Shown piece by piece: positions 38,388 to 48,523 of a stretch of 64,000 nucleotides of DNA; the stretch's first letter is position 1, and each line of letters starts with the position of its first letter. This DNA is from Arctopsyche grandis (taxonomy: Eukaryota > Arthropoda > Insecta > Trichoptera > Hydropsychidae): assembly GCF_051622035.1 (NCBI RefSeq), contig NC_135358.1, forward strand, positions 13,702,001 through 13,766,000, in the 5' to 3' direction. Under the pieces are notes generated by a model that was not told the DNA's origin, made no database searches, and saw only the letters and a list, made by a program, of their open reading frames with translations. Position numbers and translations under genes: made by a program.

Positions 38388-38900
38388 ATGAAATTTCAGT
38401 TCAATAAACCAAAAGGTTTCTGAGAAAAACATAAAAAACCTTGATTCTCTATTGTAAAACTACTACTTCCGGTTTAGGAAAAAATATTTTAAAAATATTC
38501 GGGTATAAAATTTATATTTTCTATTACATGTAAATTTTTTTCAGTCCGATTCGATTAGCGGTTTGGGAGATAATTGGATTCAAAAACTTAAAAAAAAGAG
38601 GACACTTATAAGGGGAGGTACCATTTCCGGTGAACTTAAAATTTTTAAAATAATTAACGTAGTATCGATAAGAATTTCAGTAACCGATACTAAGTTTCAG
38701 TTCGATAGGACGAACGGTATTCAAAAAAATCCCCAAAATACACACACACACACACACACACATTTTTTTCTAGATCATTAAAACGTGATCAGTGATTGAT
38801 TCTGAGTTCGAATCAGTCAAAATCTCAAGTTCGAATTATCGCATGATCACAAAACTTCTTTTATCGTTACTACGTACATAGATAAAGTAATAATTGAACG
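38388..38900 (+). repeat. Interspersed repeat W, copy 2
   Basis: Second copy of the 14541-14955 repeat, with a (CA)n stretch at about 38740-38761. It extends further at the 3' side: TCTGAGTTCGAATCAGTCAA, CGCATGATCACAAAACTTC, TACTACGTACATAGATAAAG. Confidence 0.65.
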
Positions 38901-39159
38901 GCAAAAATAGGAAAACAAAAACAAATAAACAATATCATAATTTTAATAGAAGAAATATTATTTGTGAGCCATGCGATGATCGTTAACCACTTGGGTTAAA
39001 ATAATACATTACTAATTGCAATCAGCTAGTAGTGAATAGAAGTATCATCAAGAGCATGAAATTTCACCTGTGATGTCACAGGATTCTTATTTATTAATTC
39101 AGATTCAAATGGTTCTCCCCGTCTGTAACCATTTTAGACCATAATCAATTGTTCTATGT

Positions 39160-39660
39160 ACATTCTTCTTCTTGTTAATGCCTTGTCCGCATCCGGACGT
39201 TAGCGACCACCTCGTCAATTATTTTAAGATATCCGCATCGGTCTTCAGCGGCTCGGAAGAGCTCTTCGGCGCTCATATCGGTCCACATGCGCATGTTTCG
39301 AAGCCAAGATAACTTTTTCCTGCTAATCCATTTTTTTCCTTCTATTTTCCCCCATGGTTATCAAACGGAGAAATTCGTATATTGGACCCCGTATCATTTG
39401 TCCGAGGTACTCCATCTTTCTCCGCTTGATGACAGAAACAAGTTCCCTGCCTCTCCCCATCATGCCGAGGACAGCTTCGTTTGATATCTTTTTGGTCCAC
39501 GGAATCTTCAGCATACGCCTATAGACCCACATCTCAAAAGCTTCGAAACGACTGATCATCTTGGTCTTCAGAGTCCACGTCTCACATCCGTGTAGTAATA
39601 CTCTCCAGACGTAGCTCTTCGCGAATCTCAACCGCGTATGAAGATTGAGATGCTTGTTTG
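39160..39660 (-). mobile_element. LINE reverse-transcriptase C-terminal fragment
   Basis: The minus-strand frame at 39323-39631 reads VLLHGCETWTLKTKMISRFE, AFEMWVYRRMLKIPWTKKIS, NEAVLGMMGRGRELVSVIKR, RKMEYLGQMIRG: the conserved block after the reverse transcriptase in many non-LTR retrotransposons. In another frame, at 39200-39300, NMRMWTDMSAEELFRAAEDR follows and ends in a stop, the usual LINE C-terminus, so a frameshift separates the two. Only the last part of ORF2 is present; the clade (RTE/I-like) is uncertain. Confidence 0.8.
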
Positions 39661-39685
39661 TAAGCGCCGCCTTAATTTTTTTACA

Positions 39686-40210
39686 TACCTCCTTTACGTT
39701 TTACTTACGATTACAATTCAGGAAAAAGTTTGCCTCTTATCCGATCGTTTTCATACTTTGCCATGTATGTTTACTTGAGCTGTGCGTGCATTCGCACGTC
39801 ACATTTCAGGTATTATTTCCTAACGCATGCGCGCTTTATGTGTTCATGCGTTGTTGTTTATTTTGTACTTGGTTATGTACAGTGTGGTTTTTTTATTAGA
39901 ACATTGATGTGCGGTTGTTTTTGTGCGATATTCATGAACAACTGTATTCGTTGGGGGGGTGGTGGCCTCATGTTGAGGGCTTTAAGGGTCAAATTCCTTG
40001 ACCTTTAAAGCGGGCTTAGAATACTTTGCCATATTGCTCATTTTGGTCATCAATATAAGTAAATGGATCCTCCGCCATTACGATGGTGCAAAAATATCGT
40101 GTAAGACGCGTTTGAAATCTGCCCGGCGAGATAGTCGTTGACGTTTATCCACCGTTTGTTTATTAGTTTTAAACATATATGGCGGTAGTAAAATAAAATT
40201 ATTGGTATTT
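39686..40210 (-). repeat. Repeat Y, left arm of inverted pair
   Basis: Reverse complement of 41283-41582 with moderate divergence: CATACCTCCTTTACG, AAGTTTGCCTCTTATCCG, ATTGCTCATTTTGGTCATC, GGATCCTCCGCCATTACGAT, GGCGGTAGTAAAATAAAATT. It is interrupted by a 256-bp insertion (39765-40020). The two arms enclose about 1.07 kb. Confidence 0.75.
39765..40020. mobile_element. Insertion with 12-bp target duplication
   Basis: ATACTTTGCCAT flanks the insert exactly (39753-39764 and 40021-40032); the sister arm has this sequence only once, slightly altered. The insert has no matched ends and no poly(A). It contains a G-run (GGGGGGG) and a small hairpin (AAGGGTCAA ATTCC TTGACCTT). A 12-bp duplication suggests retroposition, but the family is unknown. 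Confidence 0.65.
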
Positions 40211-41280
40211 TTATTCAAAATAATAATTTTATTTAAAAATTATAGAAGAGGTATGTTTTTAAAAAACTTTTTTTTATTGTAATTATTATTACAATAAAAT
40301 TTTTTTTTTACAATTTTACATTTTTTGATTACAATTGTTAAACATCGCCGATGGATATATGTATGTATGTACATAGATTCGACCGATAATGTTCCCATGG
40401 AAGAAAAACAAAACAAAATTCTACGGTCCACACGCATCGAATCGTCAATGGAGCGATCACGATTTTCACGTTCATCACGCGTTTTTTCCCTCGAAGTCGC
40501 ACTTTCCAACACTTGTCACTTCGCCGGCGCTTATCGAAATCGGCGGTGACCCCGTATTTGCGGTTTTACAGTGTGAAATTCGCTTTTTTCTGATAAATCG
40601 CGCGAATTATCGACCGAACAAAAGTAAAAATTGAAAACGAAACTCTGGCTGGATCTGAAACAGCTCTAGTTCTCAGCGTACGCGTTGATGATCGCAAAAA
40701 AAAAAACACTTGGCAAACGTCTTAAATCTTCCGAATTCCTTCTAAATTATAGTTGATACGGACGAGCGATGGACGTGTAAATTTTACAATAAAATCAGCA
40801 AAGCGTGTCTCAATTCCTATTATAATGCAAATTTGATTCAAACAATCTCCAAAATTTAATATTATTTTAATTCATAGTCTCGTTAATCTGAGAACCTGTT
40901 GTTTTTAAAATTGATTTTAGCTATTAAGACACACTTTATAATAAAATCTGTTATTATTTAACAAACGGTGTCCGTGTTCATTCGTAATTGGAGTTTCCCA
41001 TGTTTTTTTGTCAGTTAAGCGGATCTCTTTTTTATATACAAATGCTTAAATGACTAGCATAATAGAAGACAAATTTTACATCATCAATCTTTTCAAACTA
41101 TGTACATAAACTGTTTATCATTTTGATTTACTTATTCATCATCTCATTTGTTCAAAATACCTCTCTACATTCTCGCTTTTCCGTCTTCCTTCAATATAAC
41201 ATTCCTCAAGTTTCATATTAAATGCAGTTATTTCGTGAACAACAAATGCTTCAAGGATTATATGAAAGTGACAAATTGTT
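40211..41280. other. DNA between the Y arms, with GC island 40380-40700
   Basis: No recognised gene. The island (frames of 74-90 codons on both strands) and its AT-rich flanks lie between the two Y arms. It may be ordinary host sequence between two opposite insertions or the inside of a composite element. Confidence 0.4.
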
Positions 41281-41282
41281 CA

Positions 41283-41582
41283 TTGTTTGTTTAAGATGCA
41301 TAAATTATTATTGTGAATAAAAATACCAATAATTTTATTTTACTACCGCCATCTATGTATAAAACTAAAGACTATATAGACGTCACCCAGATTTCAAATT
41401 TGCAAACTTCAAACGCGTCTTAAACGATATTTTATCTCTATCGTAATGGCGGAGGATCCATTTACTTATATTGATGACCAAAATGAGCAATAATGAAAAG
41501 TATGAAAACGATCGGATAAGAGGCAAACTTTATCCTGAATTGTAATCGTGAGTGAAACGTAAAGGAGGTTTGTAAAAAATAA
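41283..41582 (+). repeat. Repeat Y, right arm of inverted pair
   Basis: Includes ATGGCGGAGGATCCATTTAC, which opens a short frame MAEDPFTYIDDQNEQ and stop. Compared with the left arm and the 26.2-kb copy, the frame start and most residues are kept. Confidence 0.75.
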
Positions 41583-42368
41583 ATCTAAATGCTTAATTAT
41601 AATTTAACTTTAAAGTTTATCAATATGAAGAAACTGTTGAAGCCATCTGAAGTTACAATTTTAAACCAATTGTTTAAATCATTTCACAATTTTATATTAC
41701 ATTTTAAATGATATACTGAAGCCATAAAAACGGTTACAATAGTGAGAATGTGAATTAAAAATAAAAATAGCAGTCTTTAACATTTTATTAAAAAAGAATA
41801 AAAACATATACATATAAGTCAAAAATAAAAAACGTCACAATTCATATTCTAAACTATCCTAATAAATATTGCCAATTACAGAGAGTTATGCAAATTATAT
41901 ATGAACACAAACATACATATATACATTTTGTCAAGCTTAAAAATGGAACATTGACTAGGTAATCGAGCTAAGTTTAATGTTCAATTCATATTTTAAGCTT
42001 CCATCACAAAACTTGTATATTTGCGAACCTAGAACTAATCCAACATCTCAGTCAAATAGTATCGTCGATCGGCTCGAGCCGGCTGTACCCATCGATTTTA
42101 CCTAATCTAGGGTTTCATAAGCATCTAGTCAATCAATCATACATATATATATAAAGATAATAAGAACGATTCAAAGATTAAAAACTAAGGCACACCTCAT
42201 TACAAATATCAAACGATGCAACATTGCTAATGTATAAAATACACAAATTCAAAATTCAAGAAAAACATTCATTTGTCACAAACATAAACATAACTTAACG
42301 TCGCCTTAAAATTAAAAATACATTAATCATGCGTTGAGAATAAATAAGCAAAAAGTAGTACAATTGCA
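41583..42368. other. Gene-free AT-rich DNA downstream of Cdc6
   Basis: Must hold the 3' UTR of Cdc6. I could not choose a polyadenylation site; an AATAAA on the minus strand lies only near 41780. Nothing else seen. Confidence 0.4.
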
Positions 42369-44432
42369 CTACGTCAAGCAGTTCACATCACTGAGGATAT
42401 CAGATATCATCTTTTTATCGCTCAGTGCATTCGTCACTTCGTCTTCGTCCCATTGTAGAATGACTTTGTGCATTCGAGCTTCTTTTTTTCCACTTAGTCT
42501 TATTATACCACGTGTTTCAACCAAACCACACAATCCAACAAATTCAGTGCTATCTACGGCTAAAATATTGCGCCTTTTACAAACCCTGCAAATTAAAAAT
42601 ATTTCTATAACGGAAAGTACACATTAAAATGTAAGATATTAAAAAAAAAATGCATTGAAATACCTCTTATAAACATCATGTAATTTTCCTAGTGTAACAT
42701 TCTTATTGTTTCCTTTGTTTAACAACAACATAAGAGAACATATCAAAATTTTTTGTTGCAAAGGAAAAGTGTCGTCCACGTCTATTCCAAGTCTTTGAGA
42801 AGTTCCATAGACATCATTTAAAACAGACATAACCTGTTTCAGTTCAACAGTGCAGTTTTTGTCCATTTTATCCGAGGCTTTATTGGCATACGTTTTAGGA
42901 CTTGCAAGGTCTATAACACGTTTTCCAATGTCCAAAGCTCTTCGTATATCACCCGATATTGCAGCAACTTTACCTAAACATTAAAAATATATTTTACACG
43001 TATAATATTTTATCAATTAAACCACGTACAGCCTTGAATAAATAGGAAAAAAATCTAACCTGCCAACATTTGAATAGCCAGTGGAGAAAACAAATCTGTA
43101 GTCATCTCTTCTTTAAGTTTGGCGGAGAAAATATCAATAATTTGTTGTTTTGTATACGGAAGGAAATGCATCAACTCTAGTTGAAGATCGGGTCTTGCGT
43201 GTAAACGCGGCAAAACGCGATCAGTCAAATCCAAAGCATTCGCAATTCCTACTAAAACAATTTTGGATTTGATACGTAGAGGCCACTCAAAAACAGTATA
43301 CAAAACTGACTGTTTTTTGTTGACCAATTGGTCAATTTCATCCAGCACAAGAAGTCTAAAAAATATATGTAAAAACCATTAATAAAAATAAAACGTTATA
43401 ATTATATAATATGTAAAATTAAATGTCTCACATCATGTTATGCTTTCCACTTAAATGTTTATTAATAGCAGTTAGTGAAGCTTTTTCAGTACTGGATGTA
43501 GCTTTAATACGCAATTCCTGACAGATTCTATTGAAAATGCTGCCAGCTGATTTCATAGTCGTACAATTGATATATACTTCAGTGAATCCTTTTTTGAACT
43601 GAAATAAAATAAAATTCGATTAAAAAACGGATATTTTTTTTTACATATGTATGTGTAATATTATAAACAAATACTTTATTACCTCAGGTCGTTCAAGGAT
43701 GTTCATAAGGCATGCAGTCTTCCCTGTACCGGGAGGTCCAGATATATATAAAGAAGCAGAGTTTTGTTGTTTCAGATGGTCATTTAAAAAACAAGTCAAT
43801 TTTTCTAATTCCGGCTCTCGTCCTGGTAACGATTTGAAATTTTCTGGTTGTGGTGAGCAACTACATACATACATACACACAAACGTATATTAAATCATTA
43901 TCAATTGTATTATATACATATTTGTAATACCAAAAGTTTCTATTTGTAGTACCTATCGAGAGTTCCACTATTGAGATTTTCATGTTCGTTATCACTGGAG
44001 CTGTTTTTTGGTACACATTTTAAAGTTTTTTTAGTATACGCTCTTTTAGGGGGTGAACAATCTAAAATTACATACAATTTCGATAAAATTAAAAAAAAAA
44101 CTCAGTAAAAACGACATATTGAATTTTTCCATTTATAAATAATAACCTGAATCACTAGAATCTTCAGTTGTTACTTGAGATTTCCTTACGTACTTCCTCT
44201 TCTGTTTTTTCTGTGGTAGCCTTACGTTTGTAAGATCAATATTTTCATCACCACTGTCTAGTTCTACGATTTTTTTAACTCGTGGAACATAAACATTTTT
44301 ATCAGGCTGTTTTTCCTTTTCATTACATTTGATGCTGGGAACATTTTCGACAAAGCTCACCTTTGCAGGATAAAAGTCGGCAATTTGTTTTTTTCGTACG
44401 CAGAATTGTAAAGTTGTCTGAGTATTAGCCAT
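42369..44432 (-). CDS. Cdc6: Cdc6, DNA replication licensing ATPase
   Basis: Nuclear AAA+ protein that joins ORC at origins and, with Cdt1, loads the MCM2-7 helicase in G1. Seven coding exons (44432-44147, 44061-43953, 43860-43683, 43598-43432, 43355-43060, 42973-42664, 42585-42369), all with GT-AG introns and matching phases, give 520 aa (human 560). Visible features: Walker A GPPGTGKT after SLYIS; Walker B LLVLDEID; sensor-1 region IVLVGIANALDLTDRVLPRL; sensor-2 region AISGDIRRALDI; C-terminal winged helix with FPLQQKILICSLMLL and the final LVETRGIIRL block. The N-terminal 190 residues are disordered and basic, with an SPPKR CDK-type site, an NLS-like KKQKRKYVRK and a PCNA-box-like KKQIADFY at 14-21. 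The start codon follows a TTTTTTTCAG acceptor-like sequence, so a 5' UTR intron is likely. Psc lies upstream on the same strand. Confidence 0.95.
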
Positions 44433-44547
44433 ATTTCTGAAAAAAATTAATAACAATCATTTAAAAAAAAAAGAACTACATACACATTAGCTGTGAATGT
44501 TCAATGTACATAAAAGGCATTATGAAAAAATGATTCGTTTTATAAAT

Positions 44548-44557
44548 TTTATTTATT
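44548..44557 (-). terminator. Candidate Psc polyadenylation signals
   Basis: Two overlapping AATAAA hexamers on the minus strand, about 530 bp after the Psc stop. If used, the Psc mRNA ends roughly 100 bp before the Cdc6 start codon. A position-based suggestion only. Confidence 0.35.
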
Positions 44558-45079
44558 TATTAACACATTTCACATGTTACAAAAATATCTTACAGTATCA
44601 ATCCACAATACATGAAACTAAAATAAGAATAATTGAAGTGACAAAATTAAGCAATAGAATTAAGTCATTACCTAAACATTAAGAAAACAAAAATGATACC
44701 TTTTAAAATTAACACAAGTTTTATAGTAAAATTTTTTTGCAATATGTACAATATATGGTTGATTTAAATGTAAGTGCATACATATATTAATAGAAGGAAA
44801 TTAAAAAAAAGGTAGTGCAAAGAAATTGTGTGCCAGTAAAATATCTTCATATTTTACATGTTTTTTAAACACTTAAAAATTTAACTAACTTCATTTTATA
44901 TCCACACCATACATTACTTTTGAGCTGTATTTTTCCAATAAAATAGTTTTCACATATATTAAAAATTATAGTGACATACATTCATACAAAAAAAATGAAA
45001 ACAAGTAAAGATGATATATAAGATAATCGAGATAAGTCAGTAATAAAATATACATATAAGTTAAATAAAAATAAAAGAA

Positions 45080-48000
45080 TTATTTGTCTTTTGAATTTTG
45101 GTTATTACCGAAAGGCATTTGGTTGTTTTGTGTCATATTTTTCATTATATTTTCAAAATGAGCTCTAGCTACGGGATTGTTGAGCCATTGATTGGCTGCA
45201 CCGGGTGGCAGCAAACCGAATGTCGTCTGCAATTCTAATTGCTGACGTATATATGCCTGTTGGGCGATCATTTGCGGGCTACGCAATAAATCTCCACCCG
45301 GTGAATTGTTACTAGGACTATTCGTCTTTATACTATTACTATTTGCGTTTGGTCCTCTAATACTACTTAATTTATTGATGGGTTGAGGTTTCGTGTTTCT
45401 GATCATTTTCAGCACATCTTTAGACCCGGAAGGTTCGTTAGAAGATACATTTGTACTCGATACGTTAGAACTAGAAATAAGATTTGATTGACTATTACTC
45501 TCGTTGATTCTAGGTGAGATGAACTGTTTCTGTTCGGGAGACTGACTTTTGGGTGATGGACAAGCTATTACAAGTTTGGGAGAAGAACTGGGAGAGCGCG
45601 TTAGTGATCTTTCCATAATATTAGAATGTGACATTGGTGTCGGCTGAGATGACGATTTCGATGACTGACCTAAACTGCCGTCACTCGGAGAGCGGACGTT
45701 AGATTGTTTGATGGGTTGGAAATAATCAGGGAAATGTTTAGGACTACTAGTTTTACCTTGAGATGTATTTAATTTGAGATGACTATTATTGGATATCGGA
45801 ACAGGTACTCGTAAGGATGTTGACGTTTTAAAGGCATCTTGGGAGAATGTGGAACCGGCTAATCTCGGGTTGAAGCATTGCTTTTTAGCTAATATTGCTA
45901 TGGATTGCATAGTTTCTAGGGCTTTTGCTTGCTGGGGACCCAACTGACTTTGAACCGTGTGCGGAGTGGAAAGATCTAATGCACTGTCCGACTTGACACT
46001 CTTCGGGAAGTTGAACTTTTGTATGGAAGGTACAGAAGGTGACGATTGAGGTTTGAGTAGAGATGTTCCTGGTTTAGGAGAAGAGACAGTTTCCAAAACT
46101 TCCTCGGATTTACCATTACTGCCATTGCCGGAGCCAACTTTAGGAAGAACTAGTCGGGTTTTATTGAATTTCGGTTTTTCTTTCTGCTGTTGTAGAGATT
46201 GGAGGAAAGTTTGTTGGAAAGTTTGAGGTTTCGAAAAAGGTACAATTTTAGCTTCAGAAATCGGTTTTAAATTTGGAACGGGACCTTTCGCTGAAACGAT
46301 GGGTTCCAATGATTTACTAGTAGGGACAGAAGAACTTTTAGTTGTCGGAGGAGTATCAGTCGGTGTCGAACCTTCTCCGTCTGGCAGTTTAATTATTTCT
46401 AAATAGTTTTTGTCTGGGGGTGTGGCGATCGGTTGTGATGAAATTTGCATCGATGGATTCGTAGACACCAAATTACTCGTTGCTTGAACTGGTTTTTTAA
46501 TTTCAGGCTTTTCAACGGGCGTTTCCATCTGCTTCTGCTCCATTTTCAGATCGGTCAAAGTAATCGAAAGTGAAGACGGTATGTTGATATTACAAGAATT
46601 AAATAACGATCTGAGAGGATCACCCTCCTTTCTAGGTTTCATACCCATGAGCTTCTGGGATTCTCTACTAGCTTCCGATTGTTTGGAACTGGGTTCAGAT
46701 TTGACACTAACATTAGTAGATGAATTTGGTTTCATCACCGGAAGATTTCCGATCGTCGGAGCGATGGTTTTCTCAGAGTTCGTAGGTGTCGACTGTTTCT
46801 GTTCGACTTTTACATTGACAGTTTGGCGTTCTTTGACGACGTCTACATTTGATTTTGTGAGTATCTGAGATTTCTCAGCTTGAACTCGAGCCGCGATACC
46901 TTCGATAGAACCTAACTTTCGTTTCAAAGACATCGACTTTAAAATAGAATTTTTACATTTTTTAGCGACTGCATTTATATCTGGTTTGTTTTGTACACTA
47001 TTCGACGACGGCGGTAATACTTTTTTCGGTTTGAGAATTTCGGCTTCACGTTTACTCTCTTGAAGAGGTTTGGCAGACGGAGCGTTCGCAGATTTACCGA
47101 CTGGTATCGAATCCGGCACTGGTTTCTGTTCCACTTTGGAAGGATTGCTCGACGGCGACGATGAGAAATGCGTAAGTAACGACTCTAACACCGAAGGGCC
47201 CGGCGATCCAATTTTAACGTCGTGTTTGATCTTCGGACCGGCGGGAGCCTCAGTTTTGATCCTCTTCGGAACGGCAAACGTATTACCGACGTTAGCTTTT
47301 CTTTTAGCGGAGACAGGTTCGACGGCAACGGTTGGAGTTTTACTCGATTTAGTTTCATCGGAAGGGTTAGGAGGTTTGGTATCCTTTTCGACGGGCGTTT
47401 TCGGTTCTTCTTTTACCGGCGAATTGGCGGTCCCGGCACCCGAGCTGCACTTGGCCGTAAGTTCGAACGAGTTTAAAAACTGCGACTTTTCAACATCGGT
47501 AGGCGGAGACTCGGACCGAGCCTTGAACTGAACGTTGGAATTGGCCGCATCGGCTGCGTCGCCGTCCTTCGGTTTGTCTCTATCGTTGGCATCGCAGAAA
47601 CTGTCCGTCGACTTGGAACAGGACAGAGTATCGTCAGGCGGCGGACTCGAACTACCGGAAGAAGCATCAGACGGAGGCGGCTCGGCCAACGGCGTGGGTC
47701 CACGTCCGCCGCCAGAATTCTCCAACTCCAAAAACCCAAACCGATCCCGAATCGCGGTGAAATCAGTAATCTGATAAAAGAATCGCATCGGTTCGATGCG
47801 TTTCCAATTGTAAATGTACGCAATGTCCATCAGAGTGTAGTATTCGGGCAGCGGCACTCTCTTATATAGGATATTGACGAAGAAGTGAGCTATGTCTATG
47901 TCGAATTTCAGGCTTAAGAATTTCTTCAAGTGGGAGATGTTGACGACGGCCGGGCAGCGTAAGTAGCGACGAGAGGGACCTCCGGCAGTCGGGGTTTCGG

Positions 48001-48523
48001 GAGGCGGTCCTTCGTTGCCGCTTTCGGACGAGCCACTAGAGCCGGCGTCGTCGGTGCAGTCTGCGTATTCCAGGGAGAATGAGATGACGTCCTCGGGGCT
48101 GAAGACGACCCGCTCGGTGTCTTCACCCCGCTGTTCCGGAGTCACGTCGGCGGCTAGGTGAGGTCGAGCGGCGTAGAAAGCGCGCCGTCGAGCCATTTCG
48201 CGCTGGAACAAGCCGGGCACCAGCTTGTAGACGATGTCTTGAAGGGCCTTGTCCAGTTTGATGTTGGGGCGAGCGGAGTTGATCATCATCTCGCAGACGG
48301 GGCAGTAGCTCTTGACGCGCAGGTGTTTGACGATGCAGCTGCGGCAGAAGGTGTGGAGACACTCGACGATGGTGGTGGCGTCGATGTAGTAGCCGCGGCA
48401 GAGCACGCAGATCAGGTGCGAGTTGATGTTGCCGAGCAGAGTCCTGGCGGGGGCGACGCGGGCCACGGCCTCCGCGGGCTGCGACAGGGCGCGCGCGTCG
48501 CACGAGCCGCGCGCCGTCACCAT
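45080..48523 (-). CDS. Psc: Posterior sex combs-like Polycomb RING protein
   Basis: Subunit of Polycomb repressive complex 1 (Psc/Su(z)2/Bmi1/Mel18 family), a nuclear chromatin-compacting repressor. One uninterrupted frame of 1147 aa from ATG at 48523, chosen because it is the first ATG and has a GCCATGG context; in-frame codons further upstream are not ATG. N-terminal C3HC4 RING with C39, C42, C55, H57, C60, C63, C74, C77 (CVLC ... CLHTFC ... CPVC). The family signature RPNIKLDKALQDIVYKLVPG and QREMARRRAFY follow. A RAWUL domain spans about 187-253 (RYLRCPAVVNISHLKKFL ... MRFFYQITD), the Polyhomeotic-binding ubiquitin-like fold. The remaining 890 residues are a Ser/Pro/Lys-rich disordered tail, characteristic of insect Psc and Su(z)2 and absent from vertebrate Bmi1. 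A CtBP-type motif ALDLS sits at 848-852. Psc versus Su(z)2 cannot be settled here; only one paralogue is in the window. Confidence 0.93.
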   Translation of the reverse strand: MVTARGSCDARALSQPAEAVARVAPARTLLGNINSHLICVLCRGYYIDATTIVECLHTFCRSCIVKHLRVKSYCPVCEMMINSARPNIKLDKALQDIVYKLVPGLFQREMARRRAFYAARPHLAADVTPEQRGEDTERVVFSPEDVISFSLEYADCTDDAGSSGSSESGNEGPPPETPTAGGPSRRYLRCPAVVNISHLKKFLSLKFDIDIAHFFVNILYKRVPLPEYYTLMDIAYIYNWKRIEPMRFFYQITDFTAIRDRFGFLELENSGGGRGPTPLAEPPPSDASSGSSSPPPDDTLSCSKSTDSFCDANDRDKPKDGDAADAANSNVQFKARSESPPTDVEKSQFLNSFELTAKCSSGAGTANSPVKEEPKTPVEKDTKPPNPSDETKSSKTPTVAVEPVSAKRKANVGNTFAVPKRIKTEAPAGPKIKHDVKIGSPGPSVLESLLTHFSSSPSSNPSKVEQKPVPDSIPVGKSANAPSAKPLQESKREAEILKPKKVLPPSSNSVQNKPDINAVAKKCKNSILKSMSLKRKLGSIEGIAARVQAEKSQILTKSNVDVVKERQTVNVKVEQKQSTPTNSEKTIAPTIGNLPVMKPNSSTNVSVKSEPSSKQSEASRESQKLMGMKPRKEGDPLRSLFNSCNINIPSSLSITLTDLKMEQKQMETPVEKPEIKKPVQATSNLVSTNPSMQISSQPIATPPDKNYLEIIKLPDGEGSTPTDTPPTTKSSSVPTSKSLEPIVSAKGPVPNLKPISEAKIVPFSKPQTFQQTFLQSLQQQKEKPKFNKTRLVLPKVGSGNGSNGKSEEVLETVSSPKPGTSLLKPQSSPSVPSIQKFNFPKSVKSDSALDLSTPHTVQSQLGPQQAKALETMQSIAILAKKQCFNPRLAGSTFSQDAFKTSTSLRVPVPISNNSHLKLNTSQGKTSSPKHFPDYFQPIKQSNVRSPSDGSLGQSSKSSSQPTPMSHSNIMERSLTRSPSSSPKLVIACPSPKSQSPEQKQFISPRINESNSQSNLISSSNVSSTNVSSNEPSGSKDVLKMIRNTKPQPINKLSSIRGPNANSNSIKTNSPSNNSPGGDLLRSPQMIAQQAYIRQQLELQTTFGLLPPGAANQWLNNPVARAHFENIMKNMTQNNQMPFGNNQNSKDK

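Noticed and set aside
46581-47823. Antisense frames of 79-153 codons inside Psc
   Set aside because: Shadows of the Psc frame; no independent gene features.
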